A DNA stretch of 22,449 bases, taken from NCBI GenBank assembly GCA_963978235.1, contig CAXBQM010000011.1, positions 1 to 22,449 on the forward strand, in the 5' to 3' direction. Origin of the DNA: UBA7398 sp963978235 (lineage in GTDB: Bacteria > Actinomycetota > Actinomycetes > Nanopelagicales > Nanopelagicaceae). Of the stretch, positions 13,036 to 21,030 are shown one piece after another (the first letter of the stretch is position 1; the number at the start of each line of letters is the position of its first letter). Under the pieces are notes generated by a model that saw only the letters and a program-made list of their open reading frames with translations, had not been told where the DNA came from and ran no database searches. A program made the translations under genes and the position numbers.

Positions 13036-14051
13036 TGGCGACGCATTCACGACGGAGTAATTCGCGCAATTTTCGATTTGATGAATCTGATGCGCGTATT
13101 CGTCCTTCACGATCAACACGACCGCGAAGTAAAGATCGACCCGCCCATGAAAGTGCAATTCGCGCATTTGTTGTTCAAGTAGATCGAGGGCGAAGTACCT
13201 GTGTGACCGAAGAAGGCGTCACCGTCAGCGCAATGAAAGCGCGGGAATTAGGTAAGAACTCAGTTGTTGTCGGCGATCATGTTGCACTCGTTGGTGATAC
13301 GTCAGGAAATGCGGGAACACTTGCGCGAATTGTTTCGGTATACGACCGAAAAAATTCATTGACACGAACCGTTGATGATGGTGTGGGCTTTGAGCGGATG
13401 ATTGTTGCCAATATTGATCAAATGGTGATTGTGGTCGCAGCCGCAAACCCTGAACCGCGCGCTGGATTTGTTGATCGATGTTTGGTGATTGCATTCGATC
13501 AAGGGATTGAACCCATTCTTCTTATCACTAAACGTGATTTAGCAGATGCCACAGAATTTTTACATCTTTATGATGCACTTGGAATTCCCACCCTTCAAAT
13601 TCAACGTGGCGATTCGTTAGCTCATCTTCGAGAGCTGCTGGCAGAGAAAACATCTGTTCTTATTGGACATTCTGGCGTCGGTAAATCAACGCTCGTCAAT
13701 GCCTTACTTGATTCAACTGTCCGAGCAACTGGCGATGTCAATGACGTCACCGGCCGCGGTCGACATACTTCGTCGAGCGCTACTGCACTTCATCTTGGCT
13801 CTGGCTGGATTATTGATACTCCTGGTGTTCGATCATTTGGGCTACAACATATTGAATTAGAACGAGTGCTCTCTTCTTTCAGTGATCTGGCAGAGGTGGC
13901 AACTGCGTGCCCAAAGAATTGCACTCATAAAATTGCGACGTTGGAACCAGATTGCGCACTTAATTCTTGGGCAGATGGATCAACCCAGCGAAGTGAGCGG
14001 CTTGCAAGCTTGCGTCGCGTTCTGGACTCCTCTGAAATAAATAGAATCTGA
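13035..14051 (+). CDS. rsgA: Ribosome small-subunit-dependent GTPase RsgA
   Basis: The 338-residue circularly permuted GTPase helps late maturation of the 30S subunit. An N-terminal basic, Arg/Ser-rich extension (1-40) precedes an OB-fold (about 42-105). The GTPase motifs come in permuted order: TKRD (165-168, G4), GHSGVGKST (211-219, G1), GRGRHTSS (240-247) and DTPGVRSFGL (261-270, G3). The C-terminal zinc site reads C292, C296, H298 and C307. GTG at 13035 overlaps the aroA stop by one base. hisN begins 2 bp after the stop. Confidence 0.96.
   Translation: MATHSRRSNSRNFRFDESDARIRPSRSTRPRSKDRPAHESAIRAFVVQVDRGRSTCVTEEGVTVSAMKARELGKNSVVVGDHVALVGDTSGNAGTLARIVSVYDRKNSLTRTVDDGVGFERMIVANIDQMVIVVAAANPEPRAGFVDRCLVIAFDQGIEPILLITKRDLADATEFLHLYDALGIPTLQIQRGDSLAHLRELLAEKTSVLIGHSGVGKSTLVNALLDSTVRATGDVNDVTGRGRHTSSSATALHLGSGWIIDTPGVRSFGLQHIELERVLSSFSDLAEVATACPKNCTHKIATLEPDCALNSWADGSTQRSERLASLRRVLDSSEINRI
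14042..14047 (+). promoter_or_regulatory. Internal -10 box TAGAAT before hisN
   Basis: TAGAAT overlaps the last codons of rsgA and ends 6 nt before the hisN ATG at 14054. It would give hisN its own leaderless transcript in addition to read-through from aroA-rsgA. Confidence 0.5.
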
Positions 14052-14053
14052 CA

Positions 14054-14836
14054 ATGTCCGCCAACGATTACTCCGCCGATCTCTCACTCGCCTTGGAATT
14101 GGCAGATGCTGCCGATCTCATTACCCGAGATCGTTTCCGTGCGCTCGACTTAGAGATTGTCACAAAGCCAGATAACACTCCCGTCACTGATGCGGATCGC
14201 TCTGTTGAGAAGAAATTTCGCGACCTGATGGCGAACGCTCGGCCACACGATCACATCATCGGCGAAGAATTTGGTGGCAGTGAAACTAAACCAGATCGTT
14301 ATTGGGTGATTGATCCCATCGATGGCACAAAGAATTTTCTTCGAGGTGTACCAACATGGGGAACGCTGATTGCACTTGTCGAGAATGGTGAAGTTGTTGT
14401 CGGTGTGTGCAGTGCACCAGAACTTTTCCGACGTTGGTATGCCGCTAAAGATTTTGGTTCTTACCTTGTCGTCAATCATGAAGCGCCGCGAAAGTTATCG
14501 GTCTCAAAAGTCACTGCACTCTCTGATGCCTCACTTGCTTACTCTGATCTCGACGGATGGGGAGATAAGAAGGAGAAATTTCTCGCGCTCACATCACGTG
14601 TTTGGCGTACACGTGGCTACGGTGATTATTGGTCACATATGTTGGTTGCAGAAGGCGCTGTCGATATCGCAGCAGAGCCATCACTTGCGCTCTGGGATAT
14701 GGCTGCGCTCGACATTATCGTTCGAGAAGCTGGCGGTCGTTACTCCTCACTTGATGGAGTAGATGGCCCGTTCGGAGCAAGTGGCGTTTCGAGTAATGGC
14801 GCACTTCACGAACAATTCCTCAACGCGCTCAAGTAA
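14054..14836 (+). CDS. hisN: Histidinol-phosphate phosphatase, inositol-monophosphatase family
   Basis: This 260-residue Mg-dependent phosphatase has the family motifs DADRSVEKKF (46-55), GEEFG (70-74, metal-binding Glu), WVIDPIDGTKNFLRGVP (84-100, metal Asp residues) and the C-terminal LWDMAALDIIVREAGG. Actinobacteria use an IMPase-type HisN for the histidinol-phosphate step of histidine synthesis. GVPTWGTLIALVENGE agrees with that subgroup as I know it. Without a search I cannot fully exclude a general inositol monophosphatase or 3'-phosphoadenosine phosphatase. It lies directly downstream of rsgA. Confidence 0.85.
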   Translation: MSANDYSADLSLALELADAADLITRDRFRALDLEIVTKPDNTPVTDADRSVEKKFRDLMANARPHDHIIGEEFGGSETKPDRYWVIDPIDGTKNFLRGVPTWGTLIALVENGEVVVGVCSAPELFRRWYAAKDFGSYLVVNHEAPRKLSVSKVTALSDASLAYSDLDGWGDKKEKFLALTSRVWRTRGYGDYWSHMLVAEGAVDIAAEPSLALWDMAALDIIVREAGGRYSSLDGVDGPFGASGVSSNGALHEQFLNALK

Positions 14837-14888
14837 CACTCAGTAATTTTCGCTGAAGGATGAGAGGAACTACTGAAAGAATGGCGCC

Positions 14889-17168
14889 ATGGCTACGTTA
14901 GAACAGACCGATCTTCGACTCGAAGGAATGTCGTGTTCTGCCTGCGTTGCAACAATTGAACGATCGCTTAATTCGATTGAAGGCGTGAGCGCTACTGTTA
15001 ATTTTGCAACAGAAACCGCGCATATTCTCGCGCCAACACATGTGACTGAGAAAGTACTTATCTCGACCGTGAAAAAAGCGGGTTACGGTGCGACGCTACT
15101 TAGTGATGAGAGTGAGAGTTTCTCGCGGACAAAAAGAATGGGTTGGCGTGTGATTTTTGCGGCGCTCTTTGCAACGCCAGTTATTGCCATGTCGATGGTG
15201 ATGTCACTTCACCATTGGGTTGATGATCAAACTCTGACTCTGCTTGATCGATACGCACTTCCATTACCGCTCTATTCAGCAGCAGGTTGGGTCGCCATTG
15301 GACTTACTGCACCAATTATTTTCATTATTGCGTGGCCAATTCATCGCGCTGCGATTCGAAATATTGCGCATCCGACAATGGATACCTTGGTTTCACTAGG
15401 GTCACTCTCTGCTTATGGTTGGTCTATTTATGCAAACGCAACCGGCGCTGGCGATCTTTACACCGAAGTTGCCGCAGGAGTGCTCTTCTTTATTGTTCTC
15501 GGTCGATACTTTGAGAGCAAAGCGAAGAAGCGGGCAGGTAGCGCGCTCTCCCATCTTCTCTCACTCAATCCAAAAGAAGTTTCGATTGTGCGTGGCAGTG
15601 AAACCGTCATTGCACCGATTGAATCGTTAGAAATAGGCGATCACTGTGTCGTAAAACCAGGTGAACGTTTCCCCACCGATGGCATTGTTATTGAAGGAAA
15701 GAGCTCTGTCGATAACTCACTTCTTACTGGTGAATCCCTTCCGCTCGATATTGCTCCCGGTTCTACTGTGATTAGCGGTGCCATCAATCTCAACGGTCGA
15801 GTCATTATTCGCGCTGAACGAATTGGCAAAGATACGGAGCTTTCGCGAATTACTCAGATGGTACTTACTGCGCAAACTGAAAAAGCACCGTTGCAACAAT
15901 TAGCCGATCGCATCAGCTCCTACTTTGTTCCTGTCGTTCTGGTCATTGCAGCTGGAACGTTTGCATTGTGGTACTTCTCCGGTTATGCACTACAACGATC
16001 AATTGCAACGGCGGTTGCTGTCTTAGTCATCGCCTGCCCATGTGCGCTCGGATTAGCAACGCCAGTAGCGTTTCTTGTTGCCACCGGTAGAGGTGCGCAA
16101 CGAGGAATTGTCTTGCGAAAAACAAGTTCGCTTGAAATTGCTAGCACCATTAATACCGTTGTTTTTGATAAGACGGGGACTTTGACGCAAGGCGAGATGA
16201 AAGTTATTGACTTCACTTTTGTTGAAAATCGCGCACTCGCTGTGAATTTAACCGAACTGCGAAGCGCAATTAATACCATCGAATCAGAGAGCACGCACCC
16301 CATTGCAAAAGCAATCACTCGCTATCTCATTGCACATGAAAGTGGTTCGTTACCAGCAACAGATTTTGATTCCACCACTGGCGCCGGAGTTGCGGCCCGA
16401 GTTCGTATTAATGGCAAAGAACTTCCAGTCATTATCGGTACGCCAGATTCGGTACTCCGAGCAACTCTCGCTTTTCCTCCTGACATTAGCAACGCAATCG
16501 CACGCGCACACTCGCGCGGTAACACCATCTCAGTTGTTGCAGTCGATGGCATCGCACTCGCCGCGATTGAAGTCGGCGACACGATGAAACCAGATGCTCG
16601 TGATGCAGTGAGCGCGCTTCATGCGGCAGGGATCGAAACGTGGCTCATCACTGGCGATCATGCTGGTGCAGCGAATGAGTTAGCGGATGCCGTGGGAATT
16701 CCACGTGAACGAACAATTAGCGATGCCCGTCCGGAGAATAAAGTTGAGTTGATTAAGAAATTACAGAGTGAGAAGTCGTCTCATATTTCTCAACACAAAC
16801 ATAACGCTTCACAAAAGAAGAATGAAACAAATAAGCGCGTCCTCATGATTGGAGATGGCATCAATGATGCCGCTGCGCTCGTTGCCGCAGATCTCAGTAT
16901 GGCAATGGGTACGGGCACTGATACTGCAATCTCTAGCGCAGATATCACGCTAATGAGACCGACACTTTATGCAGCACTTGATGCGTTAAAACTTTCAACG
17001 AAAACGCTTCGCACCATCAAAGGAAATTTACTCTGGGCATTTCTCTATAACGCAATTGGAATTCCCATTGCCGCGCTAGGGTTACTTGACCCAATGTATG
17101 CGGGAGCGGCCATGGCTGGCTCGAGTCTTTTTGTTGTACTCAATTCGCTTCGAATTAGAATTCGATAA
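14889..17168 (+). CDS. copA: Cu+-exporting P-type ATPase (PIB-1)
   Basis: The 759-residue copper pump has a single N-terminal heavy-metal domain with GMSCSAC (13-19), eight predicted membrane helices, the actuator loop TGES (280-283), the ion-site CPC in IACPCALGLATP (383-385), phosphorylation DKTGT (427-431), HP (470-471) and hinge GDGINDA (655-661). TM7 YN (720-721) and TM8 MAGSS (742-746) are the residues that distinguish Cu+ pumps from Zn/Cd pumps. An unusual hydrophilic insert, about 627-649 with several His and Lys residues (HISQHKHNASQKK), precedes the hinge motif; most CopA proteins have only a few residues there. The ATG at 14889 lacks a good ribosome site. AAGAAT lies 6 nt before it, one base from a TANNNT box. 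No copper chaperone or repressor gene is adjacent. Confidence 0.92.
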   Translation: MATLEQTDLRLEGMSCSACVATIERSLNSIEGVSATVNFATETAHILAPTHVTEKVLISTVKKAGYGATLLSDESESFSRTKRMGWRVIFAALFATPVIAMSMVMSLHHWVDDQTLTLLDRYALPLPLYSAAGWVAIGLTAPIIFIIAWPIHRAAIRNIAHPTMDTLVSLGSLSAYGWSIYANATGAGDLYTEVAAGVLFFIVLGRYFESKAKKRAGSALSHLLSLNPKEVSIVRGSETVIAPIESLEIGDHCVVKPGERFPTDGIVIEGKSSVDNSLLTGESLPLDIAPGSTVISGAINLNGRVIIRAERIGKDTELSRITQMVLTAQTEKAPLQQLADRISSYFVPVVLVIAAGTFALWYFSGYALQRSIATAVAVLVIACPCALGLATPVAFLVATGRGAQRGIVLRKTSSLEIASTINTVVFDKTGTLTQGEMKVIDFTFVENRALAVNLTELRSAINTIESESTHPIAKAITRYLIAHESGSLPATDFDSTTGAGVAARVRINGKELPVIIGTPDSVLRATLAFPPDISNAIARAHSRGNTISVVAVDGIALAAIEVGDTMKPDARDAVSALHAAGIETWLITGDHAGAANELADAVGIPRERTISDARPENKVELIKKLQSEKSSHISQHKHNASQKKNETNKRVLMIGDGINDAAALVAADLSMAMGTGTDTAISSADITLMRPTLYAALDALKLSTKTLRTIKGNLLWAFLYNAIGIPIAALGLLDPMYAGAAMAGSSLFVVLNSLRIRIR

Positions 17169-17265
17169 AGGTTTCCTCTAGAAGTCCTCATTCAGCGTTG
17201 CCCTACATCTGCGTGAACCGGATACCGCTTGCGTACCGTGGATAACTTACTCACCTCATAATCTT

Positions 17266-17271
17266 TACGAT
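17266..17271 (+). promoter_or_regulatory. -10 box TACGAT before the monooxygenase gene
   Basis: TACGAT ends 6 nt before the ATG at 17278, again compatible with leaderless transcription. The remaining 109-bp gap after copA holds no clear terminator or other element. Confidence 0.45.
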
Positions 17272-17277
17272 TTTTCA

Positions 17278-18759
17278 ATGGCTACTTCACAGAAAAAACG
17301 TATTGGCATCATCGGCGCTGGCTTTGCCGGCGTGACATCAGCAAAAATTCTTCGCGACTTCGGTTTCGATACCGTCGTCTTCGAAAAAGAATCGGAAGTT
17401 GGCGGCGTTTGGGCAAGTTCTCGTCGCTACCCAGGACTATCAACCCAGAATGTGCGTAGCACATACGCCTTCACTGATTATCCCTATCCAAAGGGAACCC
17501 CGGAATGGCCGTCTGGTGAGCAAGTTCAAAAATATATTGCTGGTTACTGTTCTCATTTTGGAATTAATGACCGCATTCACCTCAATACCTCTGTAGAGAA
17601 AGCATCACTTAATTCAGATAACAGTTGGACACTCAAAGTCAGTGATTCCAAAGGATCACGCTCTGAGAATGTTGACTTCCTCATCGTGGCAAATGGAATT
17701 TTTAGCGATCCATTTGTACCTGATTACAAAGGTGCTGATGAGTTTACAAAAGCTGGTGGCAAAATTCTGCACACAGTTGACTTCCATAACCTCTCTGATG
17801 TTAAAGGTAAGAATGTTTTAATAGTCGGTTATGGAAAATCCGCTTGCGATGTTGCGATGGCAACGGTCGGAACTTCTGCCAACACAACCGTAATTGCTCG
17901 CCATTTATTATGGAAAGTTCCTAAGAAACTTAAAGAAGTTCTCAACTACAAGATGCTATTTCTCACCCGCATGGGAGAGGCGCTATTCCCCTATATCGAA
18001 CTCAAGGGATTTGAGAAATTCCTTCACGGTAAAGGTAAAGGCGTGCGAAATGGAATGTTGGGATCTGTTCAAAAGGTTATTGGTAAGCAATTAATGTTTG
18101 ATGAACTTGGTTTAAATCCAGGTAATTCACTTGAAACCATTACTCGTTCAACAGTAAGTCTTGCCACAGATGGTTTCTACAAAGCAGTAAAAGCCGGCAA
18201 GCTCAAGGTAGAAGTTGGTGCAGAGATTGTTAAATTGGAAGCTGGTAAAGCTCATCTTTCAAATGGCAAAGTTATTCCTGCCGATTACATCATCTGCGGA
18301 ACCGGATTCCACCAGAGAGTTCTCTTCTTTGATAAAGAGATCGAACGCCAACTTACCGATGAACGAGGAAACTTCCGACTTTATCGTCAGATACTGCCGC
18401 TCGACACTCCTAATCTCGCATTCAACGGCTATAACTCTTCATTCTTTAGCCAGATGAATGCTGAATTTGGTGCGGTCTGGATTGGTGCATACCTCAAGGG
18501 TCAGTTCCAATTACCGTCGCGAGATTCTCGACTTCAACAGATTGATAAGCGGTTGGCATGGATGGAAGCTCGAACTGAGGGCAAACATGCGCGCGGAACC
18601 AACATCATTCCATTCTCAATGCATAATATCGATGAGCTACTTGGTGATATGAAAACTCACGTCAGCGCATTTACTCGATTCAATGAGTGGAATGTTCCAA
18701 TTAACCCAGCCAATTACGCGAAAGTCGTAAAGAAAGTAATTGCTAAATCAACGAAATAG
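17278..18759 (+). CDS. Flavin-containing monooxygenase (FMO/Baeyer-Villiger-like)
   Basis: This 493-residue class B flavoprotein monooxygenase would use FAD and NADPH. The FAD-binding Rossmann motif is IGIIGAGFAG (9-18), followed by FEKESEVGGVW and YPGLSTQNVRSTYAFTDYPYP, typical of FMO enzymes. ANGIFSDPFVPDYKG precedes the fingerprint GGKILHTVDFHN (160-171), a variant of FxGxxxHxxx(F/Y/W) with Ala in place of the first Phe. The NADPH site is IVGYGKSACDVA (182-193). The substrate cannot be read; N-, S- or Baeyer-Villiger oxidation are possible. It converges with an SDR gene across a strong terminator, and an AraC regulator lies beyond. Together these suggest a small inducible oxidation pathway, which is inference. 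Confidence 0.85.
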   Translation: MATSQKKRIGIIGAGFAGVTSAKILRDFGFDTVVFEKESEVGGVWASSRRYPGLSTQNVRSTYAFTDYPYPKGTPEWPSGEQVQKYIAGYCSHFGINDRIHLNTSVEKASLNSDNSWTLKVSDSKGSRSENVDFLIVANGIFSDPFVPDYKGADEFTKAGGKILHTVDFHNLSDVKGKNVLIVGYGKSACDVAMATVGTSANTTVIARHLLWKVPKKLKEVLNYKMLFLTRMGEALFPYIELKGFEKFLHGKGKGVRNGMLGSVQKVIGKQLMFDELGLNPGNSLETITRSTVSLATDGFYKAVKAGKLKVEVGAEIVKLEAGKAHLSNGKVIPADYIICGTGFHQRVLFFDKEIERQLTDERGNFRLYRQILPLDTPNLAFNGYNSSFFSQMNAEFGAVWIGAYLKGQFQLPSRDSRLQQIDKRLAWMEARTEGKHARGTNIIPFSMHNIDELLGDMKTHVSAFTRFNEWNVPINPANYAKVVKKVIAKSTK

Positions 18760-18770
18760 CACTTACACAC

Positions 18771-18815
18771 GAAAATCAATAAGGCCCGCTTTCGCAGCGG
18801 GCCTTATTGATTTTC
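18771..18815. terminator. Bidirectional terminator with a perfect 20-bp stem
   Basis: Positions 18771-18790 are perfectly complementary to 18796-18815 around the loop TTCGC. The GC-rich core GGCCCGCT is flanked by AT-rich ends that provide a U-run in both directions. It lies between the convergent monooxygenase (stop 18759) and SDR gene (stop 18841), so it should end both transcripts. Confidence 0.95.
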
Positions 18816-18840
18816 AAACTTTCTATACTGGATTAATTTT

Positions 18841-19632
18841 TTAAGCCTCTAATTGCGGAATTGCAGGAACAGCCTGTTCTGGTCCCATTGATGAGTAACC
18901 ACCATCAACCGCCCAGTCTGCACCGGTGACAACTGAAGCCTTATCACTTGCTAAAAATGCAATGACTTTACCCACCTCTTCTGGATCGCCAACTCGTCCA
19001 GTGAAGTGAAATGGCGCAGCCACTCGATCTGTTTTTTTGCGATCACCTTTGGACAACATGTCCATAATCGCGGACCACGTCCAACCTGGCGATACTGAAT
19101 TCACTCTTATCTTGTCAGGTGCGTAATCCATCGCTTGATTACGTGTCAATTGCACCATTCCCGCCTTTGAGACTGGATAAACCCAGCGTCCGATCTGTGC
19201 CACTTTTGAAGAAATGCTCGTTAAATTGATAATCACCCCACGGCCAGATTTTTTTAGATGCGGACGAGCAATTTCACCAGCGATTGCGGCACTGATGAGA
19301 TTGATATTTAATGTCGATTGCCACTGCTCGCGTGTGCTCGCTGAACCAGCATCGTTATAAGAGCAAGCGAGATTTACCAAAATATCTAAACTTCCAAATT
19401 GTGAAACTGTCTTTTCTACTGCGCTTTTCAAATCATTATCATTTGTTACATCTGTAGCGAGAAAAATTCCATGAGATCCAAGTTTTTCGACCGCCGCTTT
19501 TCCGCCAACTTCATCGATGTCAGCAACGAGAACATTTGCACCTTCTGCGGCTAACTCTGCTACAACCGCTCTTCCGAATAAGGTAGCTCCGCCTGTTACT
19601 AAAGCGCTCTTTCCAGACAAAATCCCACTCAT
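18841..19632 (-). CDS. Short-chain dehydrogenase/reductase (SDR family)
   Basis: The 263-residue classical SDR has coenzyme motif TGGATLFG (13-20) and an acidic residue after strand 2 (VADID, 36-40), favouring NAD(H). The catalytic set is Ser in INLTSISS (about 139-142), Tyr152 and Lys156 in VYPVSKAG, and Asn110. The family's usual NNAG is replaced by NLACSYND (87-94), a noticeable change next to the active site. SPGW follows at the usual place. Substrate is unknown. A strong ribosome site AAAGGGAGA precedes the ATG. It is divergent from the AraC regulator and convergent with the monooxygenase, suggesting that it oxidises or reduces an alcohol/ketone in the same pathway. Confidence 0.85.
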   Translation of the reverse strand: MSGILSGKSALVTGGATLFGRAVVAELAAEGANVLVADIDEVGGKAAVEKLGSHGIFLATDVTNDNDLKSAVEKTVSQFGSLDILVNLACSYNDAGSASTREQWQSTLNINLISAAIAGEIARPHLKKSGRGVIINLTSISSKVAQIGRWVYPVSKAGMVQLTRNQAMDYAPDKIRVNSVSPGWTWSAIMDMLSKGDRKKTDRVAAPFHFTGRVGDPEEVGKVIAFLASDKASVVTGADWAVDGGYSSMGPEQAVPAIPQLEA

Positions 19633-19848
19633 GCTCTCTCCCTTTTGCTTTCTTCCCTGTGCTTTCTCTATTGAACTTTCAATTGCTCACGCTAGGCGGG
19701 CGACCCCGTTCATTTTCGCCATTAAGCGTGGTTATTATCCTAAATGCGCAGCTGAGGTATTGACACCTCCCAGAGTGAGCGAGAAAACTCCCACCTCACC
19801 ACAAGCCTAAAAGATGAGGCGGACATAACTTGATGGGCGGGAGGATTT
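19633..19848. promoter_or_regulatory. 216-bp SDR/AraC divergent control region with operator-like palindromes
   Basis: Inverted repeat ATTGAA-CT-TTCAAT (19670-19683) lies in the SDR leader. A second one, GAGGT-ATTGAC-ACCTC (19754-19769), overlaps a consensus -35 TTGACA (19760-19765) pointing towards the AraC gene. More ACCTC/GAGG half-sites follow at about 19793 and 19816. The -10 for that TTGACA is not convincing. GGGAGG at 19839-19844 is the ribosome site for the AraC gene. Confidence 0.5.
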
Positions 19849-20835
19849 ATGCAAACAGCGCTTCCCAATCGTGAGCGACTTGTTGAGCATCCGCTTTTCC
19901 GAAGTCAAAATTTGGATGAAACTCGAGACTTAGTTGCAAAAGTTTTCTGTGCTCATCGGTTAGCAACTGCCGATAAAGATGGACAGATTAACGCGGTCCA
20001 CAATCGCGTTGATCTTGGTCGAATCGCTCTCAACTATCTTGATTATGGAAGTGAAGTTCAGATTACCCCTGGTGAACTCAATTCATTCTATCTCGTGCAA
20101 ATTCCACTTTCAGGTGAGGCAGAGATTCGCTGTGGTGATGAGTCAATCATGTCAAACTCTCGTCTGGCATCCGTGCCTAATCCCATTCGCAAACTTGATA
20201 TGACGTGGCGTGCGAATAACCCACAGCTACTTGTTCATATCAATAGATCTGTTCTTGAAGAACAATTAGAAAAAATCACTGGTAGATCTTTAACGGTTCC
20301 AGTTCAATTTGATTTAGGTATGGATTTAACAACTCCGCAGGCTCAGAGTTGGCTTAATCTTGTGGAAACTCTCTGCTCTGATGCTGAAAATAATGGACTT
20401 TCACTGAATCCTGGAATTCGAAGACAATATGAAGATCTTGTCATCACTGGTCTTTTGTATGCACATCATCACAACTACTCTGAAATGCTTGATTGTGGGG
20501 CTGAGTTGACGATGCCACGCAATATTAGAAAAGCTGTGCAACTTTGTATTGATTCGCCCGATCTTCCACTGACGCTCTCCGAATTAGCAAGTTCAACGGG
20601 CGTGAGTATTAGATCTTTGCAGGCTGGTTTTAAACAATACACAGGATTGAGTCCCATGGAATTTCTCAAACAAAATCGACTTGCTCGAGTCCATGATGAG
20701 TTACTCAATCCAGATTCGGATTTTGCTTCAGTTGCTGAAGTAGCTTTTTATTGGGGTTTTAATCATCTCGGTAGATTTGCAGCTGCATACAAAGCACGTT
20801 ACGGCGAGCTACCTTCACAAACGCTACGCACCTAA
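19849..20835 (+). CDS. AraC-family transcriptional regulator
   Basis: The 328-residue protein has an N-terminal sensing domain (about 20-200) of the AraC-binding-like type seen in AlkR/FeaR-style regulators, and a C-terminal double helix-turn-helix domain (about 225-328). The latter reads LTLSELASSTGVSIRSLQAGFKQYTGLSPMEFLKQNRL, then VAEVAFYWGFNHLGRFAAAYKARYGELPSQTLR, both close to the family consensus. It is probably an activator that responds to a small organic inducer. The divergent SDR gene, and perhaps the monooxygenase beyond, are the likely targets. A strong GGGAGG ribosome site precedes the ATG by a few nucleotides and fixes the start. Confidence 0.9.
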   Translation: MQTALPNRERLVEHPLFRSQNLDETRDLVAKVFCAHRLATADKDGQINAVHNRVDLGRIALNYLDYGSEVQITPGELNSFYLVQIPLSGEAEIRCGDESIMSNSRLASVPNPIRKLDMTWRANNPQLLVHINRSVLEEQLEKITGRSLTVPVQFDLGMDLTTPQAQSWLNLVETLCSDAENNGLSLNPGIRRQYEDLVITGLLYAHHHNYSEMLDCGAELTMPRNIRKAVQLCIDSPDLPLTLSELASSTGVSIRSLQAGFKQYTGLSPMEFLKQNRLARVHDELLNPDSDFASVAEVAFYWGFNHLGRFAAAYKARYGELPSQTLRT

Positions 20836-20848
20836 CGGTTACGTTTTC

Positions 20849-20925
<77 letters not shown>

Positions 20926-20997
20926 TCGGTAGTTCGATCCTATGGGAAAAGCGAGCATTAGAAAAATCCACGCGTAAGTTCCACACTCATTGCAAAA

Positions 20998-21030
20998 CTA
21001 TTAATGGCTTATTAATGGCCTATTAATTGC
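20998..21030. repeat. Three tandem 11-bp repeats at the end of the UPF0182 gene
   Basis: Copies CTATTAATGGC, TTATTAATGGC and CTATTAATTGC follow without spacers. The third overlaps the UPF0182 stop codon. Since 11 is not a multiple of three, each copy puts a double stop (TAATAG or TAATAA) into a different minus-strand frame. Confidence 0.9.

Noticed and set aside
14881..14883. ATG eight bases before the copA start
   Set aside because: It is out of frame with the copper-binding domain and the rest of CopA.
15983..16318. 111-codon minus-strand ORF inside copA
   Set aside because: Shadow of the copA coding frame, with no supporting signals.
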